DNA from: Caryophanales bacterium
GTDB taxonomy: Bacteria > Bacillota > Bacilli > Bacillales > Amphibacillaceae
DNA: 44,301 bases
Assembly: GCA_029257405.1 (NCBI GenBank)
Contig: JARIBO010000028.1
Coordinates: 1-44,301, forward strand
Direction: 5' to 3'
The position numbers and the translations under genes were made by a program. Under the pieces are notes generated by a model. It saw only the letters and a list, made by a program, of their open reading frames with translations, was not told the origin of the DNA and did no database searches. Below, piece by piece: positions 17,283 to 25,790 of the stretch. The first letter of the stretch is position 1. Every line of letters begins with the position of its first letter.

Positions 17283-17807
17283 ATGCAAGAAACAAGCCGA
17301 TTAACTAACGATATCCGGTTAAAAATCACTTTGAGCTTACTGTTTGGAATTAGTTTAATTATTTTAGCTTATTTAATAGGCTTAACTACGCATAGTATAA
17401 AAACAATCACACCTATTATCTTACCTAGTATTTTTCTTGAAGTTGTTTTTGGAGCAGCTGCATCAATTCCTTTTAATTTTAACCCGATTTCAGGTGCATT
17501 AATCGCTAGTTTAAGTAATATTGCATTTGCACCTTTTTTAATAGTCGCCTTTGATACAGTCATTAAGAAATGGAACTGGTTAGGTAATCATTTAAAAAAA
17601 GCCGATTCAATTAGTTTAAAATACGGTAAATTTGGCTTATTTAGTTTAATATTCTTAGTACCATTTATTGGTGTTTATGTTGGTGTCGCTGTTGGTGTTG
17701 CTCTTAGACTTCGCCCAATACTTATTTTTATTAGTTTAAGTATTGGTGTCTTTGTTAGTGGATTTTTGACGACGTTTATAGGTAACGGAATTATTCGCTT
17801 ATTTTAA
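17283..17807 (+). CDS. Small multi-pass membrane protein (Sm_multidrug_ex-like)
   Basis: This 174-residue protein has five hydrophobic segments, starting near 16-36, and ends in IRLF. The central stretch LPSIFLEVVFGAAASIPFNFNPISGALIASLSN and the later FIGVYVGVAVGVALRLRP resemble the PF06695 family named 'putative small multi-drug export protein'. No substrate is known and the name is historical. An AGGTGG site precedes ATG 17283, and the gene is co-transcribed with the VOC gene. Confidence 0.6.
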   Translation: MQETSRLTNDIRLKITLSLLFGISLIILAYLIGLTTHSIKTITPIILPSIFLEVVFGAAASIPFNFNPISGALIASLSNIAFAPFLIVAFDTVIKKWNWLGNHLKKADSISLKYGKFGLFSLIFLVPFIGVYVGVAVGVALRLRPILIFISLSIGVFVSGFLTTFIGNGIIRLF

Positions 17808-17825
17808 TTTTTTGTTTTTAAAATG

Positions 17826-17873
17826 AAGAGCTCTCTATCATATCAAGATAACTTGATATGATAGAGAGCTCTT
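17826..17873. terminator. Bidirectional terminator with a 22-bp perfect stem
   Basis: The arms 17826-17847 and 17852-17873 are exactly complementary over 22 bp with a 4-nt loop (ATAA). The arm begins AAGAGCTCTCTATCATATC. It lies between the small membrane protein gene and metA, which converge. Confidence 0.85.
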
Positions 17874-17888
17874 TAATATTTTCATGAT

Positions 17889-18797
17889 TTACTCCCACTG
17901 ATAAGGCGTTGCCTGATATACATAATAGTTTAACCAATTTGAAAATAATAAATGCGTATGCGAGCGCCAATTATTTAACGGACGATTCGCTGGATCATTT
18001 CCTGGGAAATAATTTTCTGGCATTTCAATATCGAGTCCTTTAGCTAAATCACGTTCATACTCTTCTGCGAGTGTCGTTGCATCATACTCCAAATGGCCTG
18101 TTACCATTATTTGCTTTCCATCTTTGGACATAACCATAAATACGCCTGCATCTTCTGATTCAGAAATAATAATTAAGTCATCATTTTTCTCTATATCTTC
18201 ACGTCTAACTTCTGTATAGCGTGAATGTGGTGCTAAATAGCGTTCATCAAAACCTCTAACTAGTTCTATCTTGTGATCTCTTACAGTGTGTTCATAAATA
18301 CCTGAACACTTCTTATCTAATTCATATTTCTTAACACCATAATGGTGATAAAGAGCAGCTTGTGCTCCCCAACATATATTAAAAACTGATGTTACTGAAG
18401 ATTTTGACCATTCCATTATTTCTACTAATTCTTTCCAGTAGTTAACATCTTCAAATTCAAGATGTTCTATCGGTGCACCAGTAACGATCATTCCATCAAA
18501 GCGGCGATCTTTTATATCTTCAAATGTTGAATAAAAAGTATTTAAATGCGATGAACTGACATTTTTTGACACGTGAGATGCTGTATTCATAAATGTCACA
18601 TTCACTTGAAGTGGTGAATTTCCTAATAATCTTAACAATTGTAATTCTGTTTTTTCTTTTTCTGGCATCAAATTTAAAATCACTATGTTTAATGGACGTA
18701 TATCCTGCATTTTTGCTCTTGTTTCATCCATTGTAAAAATCTTTTCTTTTTTCAGCTTTTCAACTGCAGGTAATCCATGTGGAATATTTATTGGCAA
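17889..18797 (-). CDS. metA: Homoserine O-acyltransferase MetA, probably acetyl-CoA specific
   Basis: This 302-residue enzyme acylates homoserine in the first step of methionine synthesis. The catalytic Cys142 lies in FNICWGAQA, and the His235/Glu237 pair in VTGHLEYDA. Residue 111, in [12 protein letters not shown], is Glu. In this family Glu111 is associated with acetyl-CoA and Gly111 (as in E. coli) with succinyl-CoA, so the product is likely O-acetylhomoserine. The start is TTG 18797 after AGGAGTGAG. No SAM riboswitch is visible: the AT-rich leader is short. It draws on homoserine from Hom. Confidence 0.92.
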   Translation of the reverse strand: MPINIPHGLPAVEKLKKEKIFTMDETRAKMQDIRPLNIVILNLMPEKEKTELQLLRLLGNSPLQVNVTFMNTASHVSKNVSSSHLNTFYSTFEDIKDRRFDGMIVTGAPIEHLEFEDVNYWKELVEIMEWSKSSVTSVFNICWGAQAALYHHYGVKKYELDKKCSGIYEHTVRDHKIELVRGFDERYLAPHSRYTEVRREDIEKNDDLIIISESEDAGVFMVMSKDGKQIMVTGHLEYDATTLAEEYERDLAKGLDIEMPENYFPGNDPANRPLNNWRSHTHLLFSNWLNYYVYQATPYQWE

Positions 18798-18941
18798 TTA
18801 TACTCACTCCTATACACTTCTTTTATATATTATAGCGTTTACATATGACTTTAAGCAATTAATTTACTTTATTTTTCATATTTATAACAATTATAGATTG
18901 CTTTCTCGTTTTGTCTGTGTTAAATTACTCGGTAGTCTAAC

Positions 18942-18964
18942 TGACCGTTTTGTTCATATGGTCA
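18942..18964 (+). promoter_or_regulatory. Probable TetR operator before the YhgE regulator
   Basis: TGACC (18942-18946) and GGTCA (18960-18964) form an inverted pair with 13 bp between them, and an internal GTTCA repeats the half-site. It lies 18 bp before the TetR start codon, a position suited to autorepression. Confidence 0.4.
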
Positions 18965-18982
18965 TTAATTAGGAGGATATTT

Positions 18983-19555
18983 ATGTCATTTGACCGAAAA
19001 CAAGAGATTATTAAAGCTGCCACAAAATCTTTTTCATTGTTTGGTTACAAAGCTACGACTATGGATCAAGTTGCAAAGCTTGCTAACGTTGGAAAAGGCA
19101 CAATCTATACTTTCTTTAAAAATAAAGAAGAATTATTTGATGATATTATTGTAACTTTAATTTCTGATATGGAAAGTGAAGCTCAAGCAGCAATTTCACC
19201 TGACAAACCACTCAAAAAAAATTTACATGATGCACTTTACAAAATACTTGAATTTCGTTTAGAACATCAATTAACTATCAAACTTTTTGAAGAAGATCGA
19301 GATTTTGGAACGCCTACTGTTCAAGAAGGTGTAAAAAAACTAGAATCTGCTACTTTAGATTTTATTAAAGAAAAAATCGAAAAAGCAATTGTAAAAAAAG
19401 AAATAAAACCATGTGATCCAGAAATTACTGCTTTTATTTTATTAAAATTATACATTGCTTTAATTATGGATTGGGAAAAATCCAGAGAACCATTAAAAAA
19501 AGAAGAAATTGCTAATTTATTTGAACTATACATTTTTAATGGCTTAGCCTTTTAA
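18983..19555 (+). CDS. TetR/AcrR-family repressor
   Basis: This 190-residue regulator has an N-terminal TetR helix-turn-helix: KQEIIKAATKSFSLFGYKATT, then VAKLANVGKGTIYTFFKNKEELF. The helical C-terminal domain is specific to this regulator and probably senses a small hydrophobic ligand. The start is ATG 18983 with AGGAGG 7 nt upstream. The gene lies 30 nt before the YhgE/Pip gene in the same direction, so it very likely controls that gene and itself. Confidence 0.9.
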   Translation: MSFDRKQEIIKAATKSFSLFGYKATTMDQVAKLANVGKGTIYTFFKNKEELFDDIIVTLISDMESEAQAAISPDKPLKKNLHDALYKILEFRLEHQLTIKLFEEDRDFGTPTVQEGVKKLESATLDFIKEKIEKAIVKKEIKPCDPEITAFILLKLYIALIMDWEKSREPLKKEEIANLFELYIFNGLAF

Positions 19556-19585
19556 ATAATTAGCTAAATATAAGGAGTAGAAATA

Positions 19586-22192
19586 ATGAAAAATTTTTTT
19601 AGTAAAGATAATTTTCGCATTTTAGCAGACAGAAAATTATTAATTGCTATTTCAGCAGTTATTTTTATACCTGTCTTGTATGCAGGTATGTTCTTATGGG
19701 CATTTTGGGATCCTTATGATCAAATAGAAGACATACCTGTGGCCATTGTGAATGAAGATAAAGCATATGAATTTGAAGGCGAAACGCTCACCTTAGGAAA
19801 TGAGCTCGTTGATAACCTTAAAGATGAACCCGAGTTCGACTTTCAATTCGTTGATAAATCCGTAGGCTATCAAGGATTAGAAGATCAAGATTATTATATT
19901 TTAATTGAAATTCCTGAAGATTTCTCTAAAAATTCAACGACTGTGATGGACGATACACCACAACAGCTCGAACTAATTTATAAACCTAATGAAAGTTTTA
20001 ACTTTCTAGCTGCTCAAATGGGTGAAACAGCTATGTTACAAATAGAGCAAGCATTAGAAGAAAAAATAACAGAGACATACGCCGAAACAATCTTTGAGAA
20101 AATCGATGATGTTGCTGATGGGTTAGTTGACGCAAGTGAAGCAACAGATGAACTCAATGATGGAGCCCATGATTTAAAAGATGGATCTAAAACATTAAAA
20201 GATAATTTGAATACTTTATCTGGTAAAACAGGTGAATTCAATGACGGAGTAAATAAAGCCTACGATGGTTCAAGCGATTTAACAGATGGAGCTAGTGCTT
20301 TATCTTCTGGTATTAATGAATTATATAATAACAGTAACAAATTAAATAGCGCTTCAAACGATTTACAAAAAGGAGCTAATACTTTATCTTCCGGTATTTC
20401 AGCTGCTGATAATGGCTTAAGAGAAATGCAAGATAACGTTCCTGCCCTTATTAGTGGAACAAATGAAGTCAAAGGTGGGTTAGATCAATTATATGAGCAA
20501 CTCCCTGGTGAGATGTCAAAAGAAATTGGAAATAAACTAAACAGTACAGCGAATGATGCTTTTGGTTTAGTAGATAAAAAAATTGATGACGTTCAAATTG
20601 AAATTGAAAAAGAGCTAGCAAATTTAGGTCTAAACAATATTGATAATTTATCTCATGTAATTTCTGATAAAGTTATTTCTGAAGTCGATAAGTTACCGAG
20701 TATTATTGCAAGCGATATTACAACGATTATTCAAGATGAAATTAAAAACGTATCAAAAACAGAGGAATTAAATTCAAATATAATGGCTTTACTTAATGAA
20801 GAAGATATTTCTCCTGAGACACAACAAGCAATTAAACAAACAATTGCTGAGCAACAAATTGATGTAGATTTTAATAAAATAGAAACTGTGATTAACAGTT
20901 CAATTCATAGTATTATGGAACGAACAAATTATAAAGATAAAATTAAAACTGTCGTAGATACAAATGTAAATCCAATCGAAAATGAATTAAAAAATAAACA
21001 ACAAGCGGTAAATAAAAAAATTGATCAAGATTTAAAAACTTATAAAACAGTTGCTAATGAAAAAATCAGTGGAGCAACTAAAGAATTAAACGCAGAAATC
21101 AAAGCTGCTTTAAGTGAACCTATTGGTCAACTACAAGCAGGACTGACTTCAATTAACGATGGTCAAAAAACACTCCTTGGTGGTGTAAATCAACTTGCTG
21201 ATGGAACAAGTAAGTTACAAAGTGGTTCGGAAGCACTTGCAAGTGGTCAAAATGCTTATGCAGCTAATATGAATAAATTTACGAGTAGCTTCGCTCAAGC
21301 AAATGATGGTACTAACGAACTTGTTAATGGTACAAATAGCTTATATGAAGGAATGTTCTCATTAAAAGATGGATCATTACAACTTAATGATGCTTCTCAT
21401 AAATTATCTGATGGATCAATTGAATTATCAGATGGAATGAATGATTTAACTAAAGGTACAATCGAATTTAATAAACAAATGCATGACGCTGCAGATGAAG
21501 CAAACGATATTAATGCAACAGATAAAACAAATAATATGATTGCTAATCCTGTAGATGTAACAAACGAAAAAATTAACGAAGTTCCAAATTACGGAACTGG
21601 ATTTGCTCCTTACTTTTTATCACTTGGATTGTTTGTAGGTGCATTATTACTTTCAATTGTATATCCATTGACAGAGCCTTCAAATATACCTTCAAGCGGA
21701 ACAAATTGGTTCTTACGTAAATTCTTAGGTTTATTTAGTATTGGAATCGCGCAAGCAATCATTGCTGGAACAATTTTAATTTTAGGATTAGGTTTAGAAG
21801 TACAAAGTGTGCCACTTTTCTTCTTCTTTGCAATTCTTACAAGCCTTGTCTTTATTACTTTGATTCAATTCTTAGTAACTTGCTTTGGAGATCCTGGTCG
21901 TTTCGTAGCAATATTGATTTTAATCTTACAACTTACAACAAGTGCGGGTACATTCCCACTTGAATTGATACCTAAAATGTTACAACCATTTAACTTACTC
22001 TTACCAATGACTTATTCTGTTTCTGGTTTTAAAGCAGTTATTTCAAGTGGTGATTTTGGAGCTATGTGGTCTAACGCGGGTATATTAGCAATATTCTCAG
22101 TCGTTTCTATGCTATTAACTCTTTCATACTTTATGATTATGCATAAACGTAGATTTGGAAACATGGGAAGTAACAAAGAAATAACTGAATAA
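19586..22192 (+). CDS. YhgE/Pip-family membrane protein
   Basis: This 868-residue protein has one N-terminal helix (about 18-38) and a cluster of five or six helices at about 675-855, flanking about 600 extracellular residues. The extracellular part carries many short repeats of the form LxDGAxxLxxG and a coiled-coil centre (about 300-500). The N-terminal NDFRI-RKLLIAISAVIFIPVLYAGMF region and the ABC-2-like C-terminal part define YhgE/Pip, which includes the phage receptors Pip and YueB. Cellular roles proposed for relatives include export. AAGGAG precedes the ATG. It follows its TetR regulator, a common pair. Confidence 0.9.
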   Translation: MKNFFSKDNFRILADRKLLIAISAVIFIPVLYAGMFLWAFWDPYDQIEDIPVAIVNEDKAYEFEGETLTLGNELVDNLKDEPEFDFQFVDKSVGYQGLEDQDYYILIEIPEDFSKNSTTVMDDTPQQLELIYKPNESFNFLAAQMGETAMLQIEQALEEKITETYAETIFEKIDDVADGLVDASEATDELNDGAHDLKDGSKTLKDNLNTLSGKTGEFNDGVNKAYDGSSDLTDGASALSSGINELYNNSNKLNSASNDLQKGANTLSSGISAADNGLREMQDNVPALISGTNEVKGGLDQLYEQLPGEMSKEIGNKLNSTANDAFGLVDKKIDDVQIEIEKELANLGLNNIDNLSHVISDKVISEVDKLPSIIASDITTIIQDEIKNVSKTEELNSNIMALLNEEDISPETQQAIKQTIAEQQIDVDFNKIETVINSSIHSIMERTNYKDKIKTVVDTNVNPIENELKNKQQAVNKKIDQDLKTYKTVANEKISGATKELNAEIKAALSEPIGQLQAGLTSINDGQKTLLGGVNQLADGTSKLQSGSEALASGQNAYAANMNKFTSSFAQANDGTNELVNGTNSLYEGMFSLKDGSLQLNDASHKLSDGSIELSDGMNDLTKGTIEFNKQMHDAADEANDINATDKTNNMIANPVDVTNEKINEVPNYGTGFAPYFLSLGLFVGALLLSIVYPLTEPSNIPSSGTNWFLRKFLGLFSIGIAQAIIAGTILILGLGLEVQSVPLFFFFAILTSLVFITLIQFLVTCFGDPGRFVAILILILQLTTSAGTFPLELIPKMLQPFNLLLPMTYSVSGFKAVISSGDFGAMWSNAGILAIFSVVSMLLTLSYFMIMHKRRFGNMGSNKEITE

Positions 22193-22199
22193 AACTGTT

Positions 22200-22233
22200 A
22201 ACAGGGAATATTTAATTATTCCCTGTTTTTTTA
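22200..22233 (+). terminator. Terminator after the YhgE/Pip gene
   Basis: ACAGGGAATA (22201-22210) pairs with TATTCCCTGT (22217-22226) and is followed by a run of seven T. Confidence 0.9.
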
Positions 22234-22242
22234 ATACTTATG

Positions 22243-22422
22243 AACAAACATATGTTTGTTTTTGGGGATATCCTTTGTAAGCATTGATTTAAAGAGCTTA
22301 TATCTGTTGACTGTTACTTGTGGATAAGCTTGTTGATAGTGTGGACAACGTGGACTGTTTTTGTTAATTCTTGTATCTATTGACTGAAAACGTATTCTTT
22401 AATTAAATTTATATGTGTATAA
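22243..22422. other. Gene-free segment with an 18-bp palindrome and DnaA-box-like sites
   Basis: Between two terminators this stretch encodes nothing visible. It holds a perfect 18-bp palindrome AACAAACATATGTTTGTT (22243-22260). TGTGGATAA (22319-22327) is the exact complement of the DnaA box TTATCCACA. TGTGGACAA (22340-22348) is one mismatch from it and starts 21 bp further on. TGTGTATAA (22414-22422) fits TTATNCACA. TATCTGTTGACTG (22301-22313) recurs as TATCTATTGACTG (22374-22386). The three boxes share one orientation. No dnaA, dnaN or rpmH is nearby, so this is not the usual oriC. Confidence 0.5.
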
Positions 22423-22441
22423 CTTATTTTTTATATAAACA

Positions 22442-22482
22442 AAAAACGAACACTTAGAAATCAATTCTAAGTGTTCGTTTTT
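22442..22482. terminator. Terminator of glnQ, 18-bp perfect stem
   Basis: AAAAACGAACACTTAGAA (22442-22459) and its exact complement (22465-22482) flank a 5-nt loop. Confidence 0.9.
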
Positions 22483-23206
22483 AATTAAGTACTTTTGTTA
22501 AAAATGATTGTGTTCTTGGATTATCTGGATTAGTAAATATCTTTTCTGGTATACCTTCTTCCATAACAATCCCTTCATCGAAAAATAACACACGGTCGCA
22601 TACCTCACGAGCAAATTGCATTTCATGCGTAACCACTACCATCGTCATTCCTTCTTGAGCTAAATCTTTCATAACTTCAAGCACTTCTCCCACTAATTCT
22701 GGATCAAGAGCTGATGTTGGTTCATCAAACAACATAATTTTTGGTTTCATTGCTAAACTTCTCGCAATTGCAACACGTTGCTTTTGTCCACCTGAAAGCG
22801 TATCAGGATAAACATTCGCTTTATCAGCTAACCCAACTTTATCTAATAATTCTTCACCTAGTTTTATAGCCGCTTCTTTACTCATTTTTTTTACGAGCAT
22901 AGGCGAAAGTGTAATATTTTCCATCACAGTCATATGAGGAAATAAATTAAATTGTTGAAAAACCATACCCACTTCACTACGCACTTTATCTATATTGGTT
23001 TTTTTATCTGTTAAAGACACACCCTCAATTAACACATCGCCTGAAGTTACATCCTCTAATAAATTTAAACAACGTAAAAAAGTACTTTTCCCTGATCCTG
23101 AGGGACCTATAATCGAAACTACTTCTTGTTCCTTTACAGCATTACTTATTCCCTTTAACACTTCGAGATCTCCATATGATTTATACAAATTTTTTACTTC
23201 AATCAT
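22481..23206 (-). CDS. glnQ: Polar amino acid ABC transporter ATPase, GlnQ-like
   Basis: This 241-residue cytoplasmic ATPase has Walker [11 protein letters not shown]-loop [13 protein letters not shown], signature LSGGQKQ, Walker B IMLFDEP and H-loop VTHE. The sequence is typical of the polar amino acid transporter ATPase class. It overlaps the upstream fused gene by 4 nt (ATGA), confirming one transport system. Glutamine is the best guess for substrate; cystine, arginine or others are possible. Confidence 0.9.
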   Translation of the reverse strand: MIEVKNLYKSYGDLEVLKGISNAVKEQEVVSIIGPSGSGKSTFLRCLNLLEDVTSGDVLIEGVSLTDKKTNIDKVRSEVGMVFQQFNLFPHMTVMENITLSPMLVKKMSKEAAIKLGEELLDKVGLADKANVYPDTLSGGQKQRVAIARSLAMKPKIMLFDEPTSALDPELVGEVLEVMKDLAQEGMTMVVVTHEMQFAREVCDRVLFFDEGIVMEEGIPEKIFTNPDNPRTQSFLTKVLN

Positions 23207-24642
23207 TTTATATCCATCTTCCTTTCTACTTGCCTTAAGATAAAGGATATTGAAAGTGTCATTACAAGGTAGAGAATTGCTACCATTGTGTATATTTCAA
23301 CTGCTCTGAAATTAGTCGAAACAATTGTTGTTCCTTGTCTCGTTAACTCTGCAACCCCGATAACAGTCAGTAATGATGTATCTTTTAAACTAATTATAAA
23401 TTGGTTACCTAATGGTGGAATCATGCGTTTAAACGCCTGTGGCCAAACAATTCGGTACATTGTTTGTATGCGAGTTAAACCAAGCGATCTACCTGCTTCC
23501 ATTTGTCCTGGGTCAATTGAATTAACAGACCCCCTAACAATTTCTGCAATATAAGCCCCTGCGTTAATCGATATAGCAATCATACCTGCTAAAATCGGAT
23601 TTATCTTTGTACTTAAGAGTAACGGAATAGCAAAGTAAATATATAATGCTTGAATCATAATGGGAGTCCCTCTTAGTACTTCAACATAAATCGTTGAAAG
23701 TCCATAAAGTAATTTATTTTTTGAAAGACGACCAAACCCTACAAACACGCCAATAATTAAACCTGAAATTAAACCAACAACCGCTATAAGTAACGTAAAT
23801 TTAACCCCTTCTAAAAGAAAGGGAACTGCTTCGATTGCATAGCTCCAATCTAGTTTAAATGCTTCTTGCTCTACTTCAACTGGTTTATTACCAAACCATT
23901 TTTCATGAAGTTCATCATACGTACCATTTTCTCTTATCTCATCTAAAGCAAGATCTACCTCTGTTTTAAGTGGACTTCCTTTTGGAAAAGCAATACCAAA
24001 TGTCTGACCTTCTAATAAATCATCGAGCACTTTTCCATCTGCTCCTGTATTGATATAATAAAGCAAACTCGGTAAATCAAATACGACAGCATCGGCAGAA
24101 CCTTTCTCTAATTCTAAGTATGCTTGATCAATATTGGGAAATGGAACAGCTTTTTTTAACTCTTCCATATCCTTTATGTAATCATAACTTGATGTTCCTT
24201 GTTTAGTAGCCACTACTTTTCCTGCTAAATCATCAATTGTTTTAATTTCTTCCTCATCATTTCTTACTAATACAGCTGTTCCTGCATCGTAATAAGGCTT
24301 ACTAAAATCAATCGTTTCTTCTCTTACTGGATTAATTGTAATACCTGCAATGGCAATGTCTAGATTTTCTGTTTGAAGTGCCGGAATAATTCCTGCATAG
24401 TCCATTGGTTTTAATTCATACTTAAACCCGACTTCTTCTGCAATTGCATCCATTAAATCAATGTCAAAACCGATATATTCTCCTGTCTCCTGATTTAAAA
24501 ATTCAAATGGAACATAATTTGTATCTGTACCAACTTGTAATATTTCATCTTCTGCATTAACTTCTATATTACCGAGATTTATAAAAGTCATCATAAAAAT
24601 AAATATTACTGATAAAATATACTTTATAAAACTTTTATTCAT
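23203..24642 (-). CDS. Fused amino acid binding protein and permease, GlnH-GlnP type
   Basis: This 479-residue two-part protein has a signal sequence (about 1-30) leading to a family 3 solute-binding domain (about 32-255). That domain contains [49 protein letters not shown] and [10 protein letters not shown]. The His/Glu/Gln-type permease domain (about 270-479) has the EAA loop [21 protein letters not shown]. Such fusions are common in Bacillota and tether the receptor to the channel. It has no lipobox cysteine, as expected for a fused protein. Ligand specificity is not readable. Confidence 0.92.
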   Translation of the reverse strand: MNKSFIKYILSVIFIFMMTFINLGNIEVNAEDEILQVGTDTNYVPFEFLNQETGEYIGFDIDLMDAIAEEVGFKYELKPMDYAGIIPALQTENLDIAIAGITINPVREETIDFSKPYYDAGTAVLVRNDEEEIKTIDDLAGKVVATKQGTSSYDYIKDMEELKKAVPFPNIDQAYLELEKGSADAVVFDLPSLLYYINTGADGKVLDDLLEGQTFGIAFPKGSPLKTEVDLALDEIRENGTYDELHEKWFGNKPVEVEQEAFKLDWSYAIEAVPFLLEGVKFTLLIAVVGLISGLIIGVFVGFGRLSKNKLLYGLSTIYVEVLRGTPIMIQALYIYFAIPLLLSTKINPILAGMIAISINAGAYIAEIVRGSVNSIDPGQMEAGRSLGLTRIQTMYRIVWPQAFKRMIPPLGNQFIISLKDTSLLTVIGVAELTRQGTTIVSTNFRAVEIYTMVAILYLVMTLSISFILRQVERKMDIK

Positions 24643-24825
24643 TCATTTTCCTCCCTTGATTTCTTTGCGTCAATGCATTGTAATAAAAAAATTCCTCAAA
24701 TTTAATTTTAATCCTACTGCAACTATTTTTGTATTATTCTAAATTATTATAATGGTTTAGGTTCTTTCTTTAATAGTATATAGTTAAGAATAGATGTTTA
24801 AGAACTATAGAAAGGATTGATTTAA

Positions 24826-25695
24826 GTGGAAGAAAAAAACATTTATAAAATAATCGCTGAATACAGAAGTAAAATGAGTAAGTCACAACATAAAATTGCT
24901 GATTATATATTAGAAAACACACACTCAGTCGCCTTTCTAACTGGAGCTAAACTTGCTAAACTAGTCGGGGTTAGCGAAGCAACCATCGTTCGATTTGCTA
25001 ATTTTATCGGTTTTTCAGGATATAATGATTTTCAACGAAATCTAGCTCATTCTGTTGAAAAACAATTAAATACTGTTGACCGTTTAAAAATGTCTCGTTC
25101 TGTGCATAGTAAGTCTGAACGATCAATTTATGATATTTTCGAAGGCGACATCCAAAATATTAAAGCAACAATGAATAATTTAAATCATGCTGATATCAAA
25201 AAAGCTGCTGAAAAAATTGTTCAAGCTGATCGAATTTATATAATAGCTAATCGTTCTGCAGTATCACTTGGTACATTCTTACAATATTATTTAGATTTAT
25301 TGTTTGGAAAAAGTGAATTAATTCATACAACTGCTTCGGCGTTTGACCGTATTCATGGTGTAAATAAAAATGATGTTGTAATCGGGATTAGTTATGCTAG
25401 ATATACAAAAAGTACATTAGATGTTATTTCATATGCCAATGAAAAAGGCGCTAATATTATAGCTCTAACTGATGAATATACTTCTCCGATTACCGCTTAT
25501 GCTGACATTTCACTTTTTGCATCAAGTTCAATGTCTTCATTTTTAGATTCTTTTGTCGCACCACTTAGTTTAATTAATGTTTTAGTTGCTTACATAGGCA
25601 ATCATGAATCAATTGATATTGATAAGCGCCTTCAAGAATTTGAAAATTTATGGAATCGTTATAATGTTTTTACTGATGAAAACAAATATGATTGA
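24826..25695 (+). CDS. MurR/RpiR-family regulator with SIS domain
   Basis: This 289-residue protein has an RpiR helix-turn-helix (1-77: MSKSQHKIADYILENTHSVAF, then LAKLVGVSEATIVRFANFIGFSGYNDFQ). A SIS sugar-phosphate-binding domain (about 125-255) has RIYIIANRSAVSLGTFLQYY and VVIGISYARYTKSTLDVISYA. Such regulators usually sense phosphosugars or amino-sugar derivatives. The start is GTG 24826 after AAAGGA. It precedes a class III aminotransferase gene, and an inverted repeat lies between the two, so regulation of that gene is inferred. Confidence 0.88.
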   Translation: MEEKNIYKIIAEYRSKMSKSQHKIADYILENTHSVAFLTGAKLAKLVGVSEATIVRFANFIGFSGYNDFQRNLAHSVEKQLNTVDRLKMSRSVHSKSERSIYDIFEGDIQNIKATMNNLNHADIKKAAEKIVQADRIYIIANRSAVSLGTFLQYYLDLLFGKSELIHTTASAFDRIHGVNKNDVVIGISYARYTKSTLDVISYANEKGANIIALTDEYTSPITAYADISLFASSSMSSFLDSFVAPLSLINVLVAYIGNHESIDIDKRLQEFENLWNRYNVFTDENKYD

Positions 25696-25759
25696 TTTAT
25701 TTCATAATTAACTAAAATATGAAATAAAGATTGCAAATATTATTCTCGTCCTTTATACT
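25696..25759 (+). promoter_or_regulatory. Promoter and 11-bp inverted repeat before the aminotransferase
   Basis: TTTATTTCATA (25696-25706) and TATGAAATAAA (25718-25728) are perfectly complementary arms with an 11-bp spacer. Three bases on begins a near-consensus promoter: TTGCAA (25731-25736), 17 bp, TATACT (25754-25759). The repeat abuts the -35, fitting a regulator site, most simply for the adjacent RpiR protein. It has no T-run, so a terminator is less likely. Confidence 0.6.
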
Positions 25760-25790
25760 TGGTTCAAATACAATTTAAAGGGAGAGAAAA

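Noticed and set aside
17826-17873. Long perfect inverted repeat as a mobile-element end or small RNA
   Set aside because: A 22-bp stem with a 4-nt loop between convergent genes is explained by a bidirectional terminator. No second copy or target duplication was seen.
18798-18950. SAM riboswitch before metA
   Set aside because: The leader is AT-rich, lacks the conserved S-box stems, and is under 100 nt from the likely -10.
22243-22422. Chromosomal oriC
   Set aside because: dnaA, dnaN, rpmH and gyrase genes are absent and only three box-like sites are present; a secondary DnaA site is the most that can be argued.
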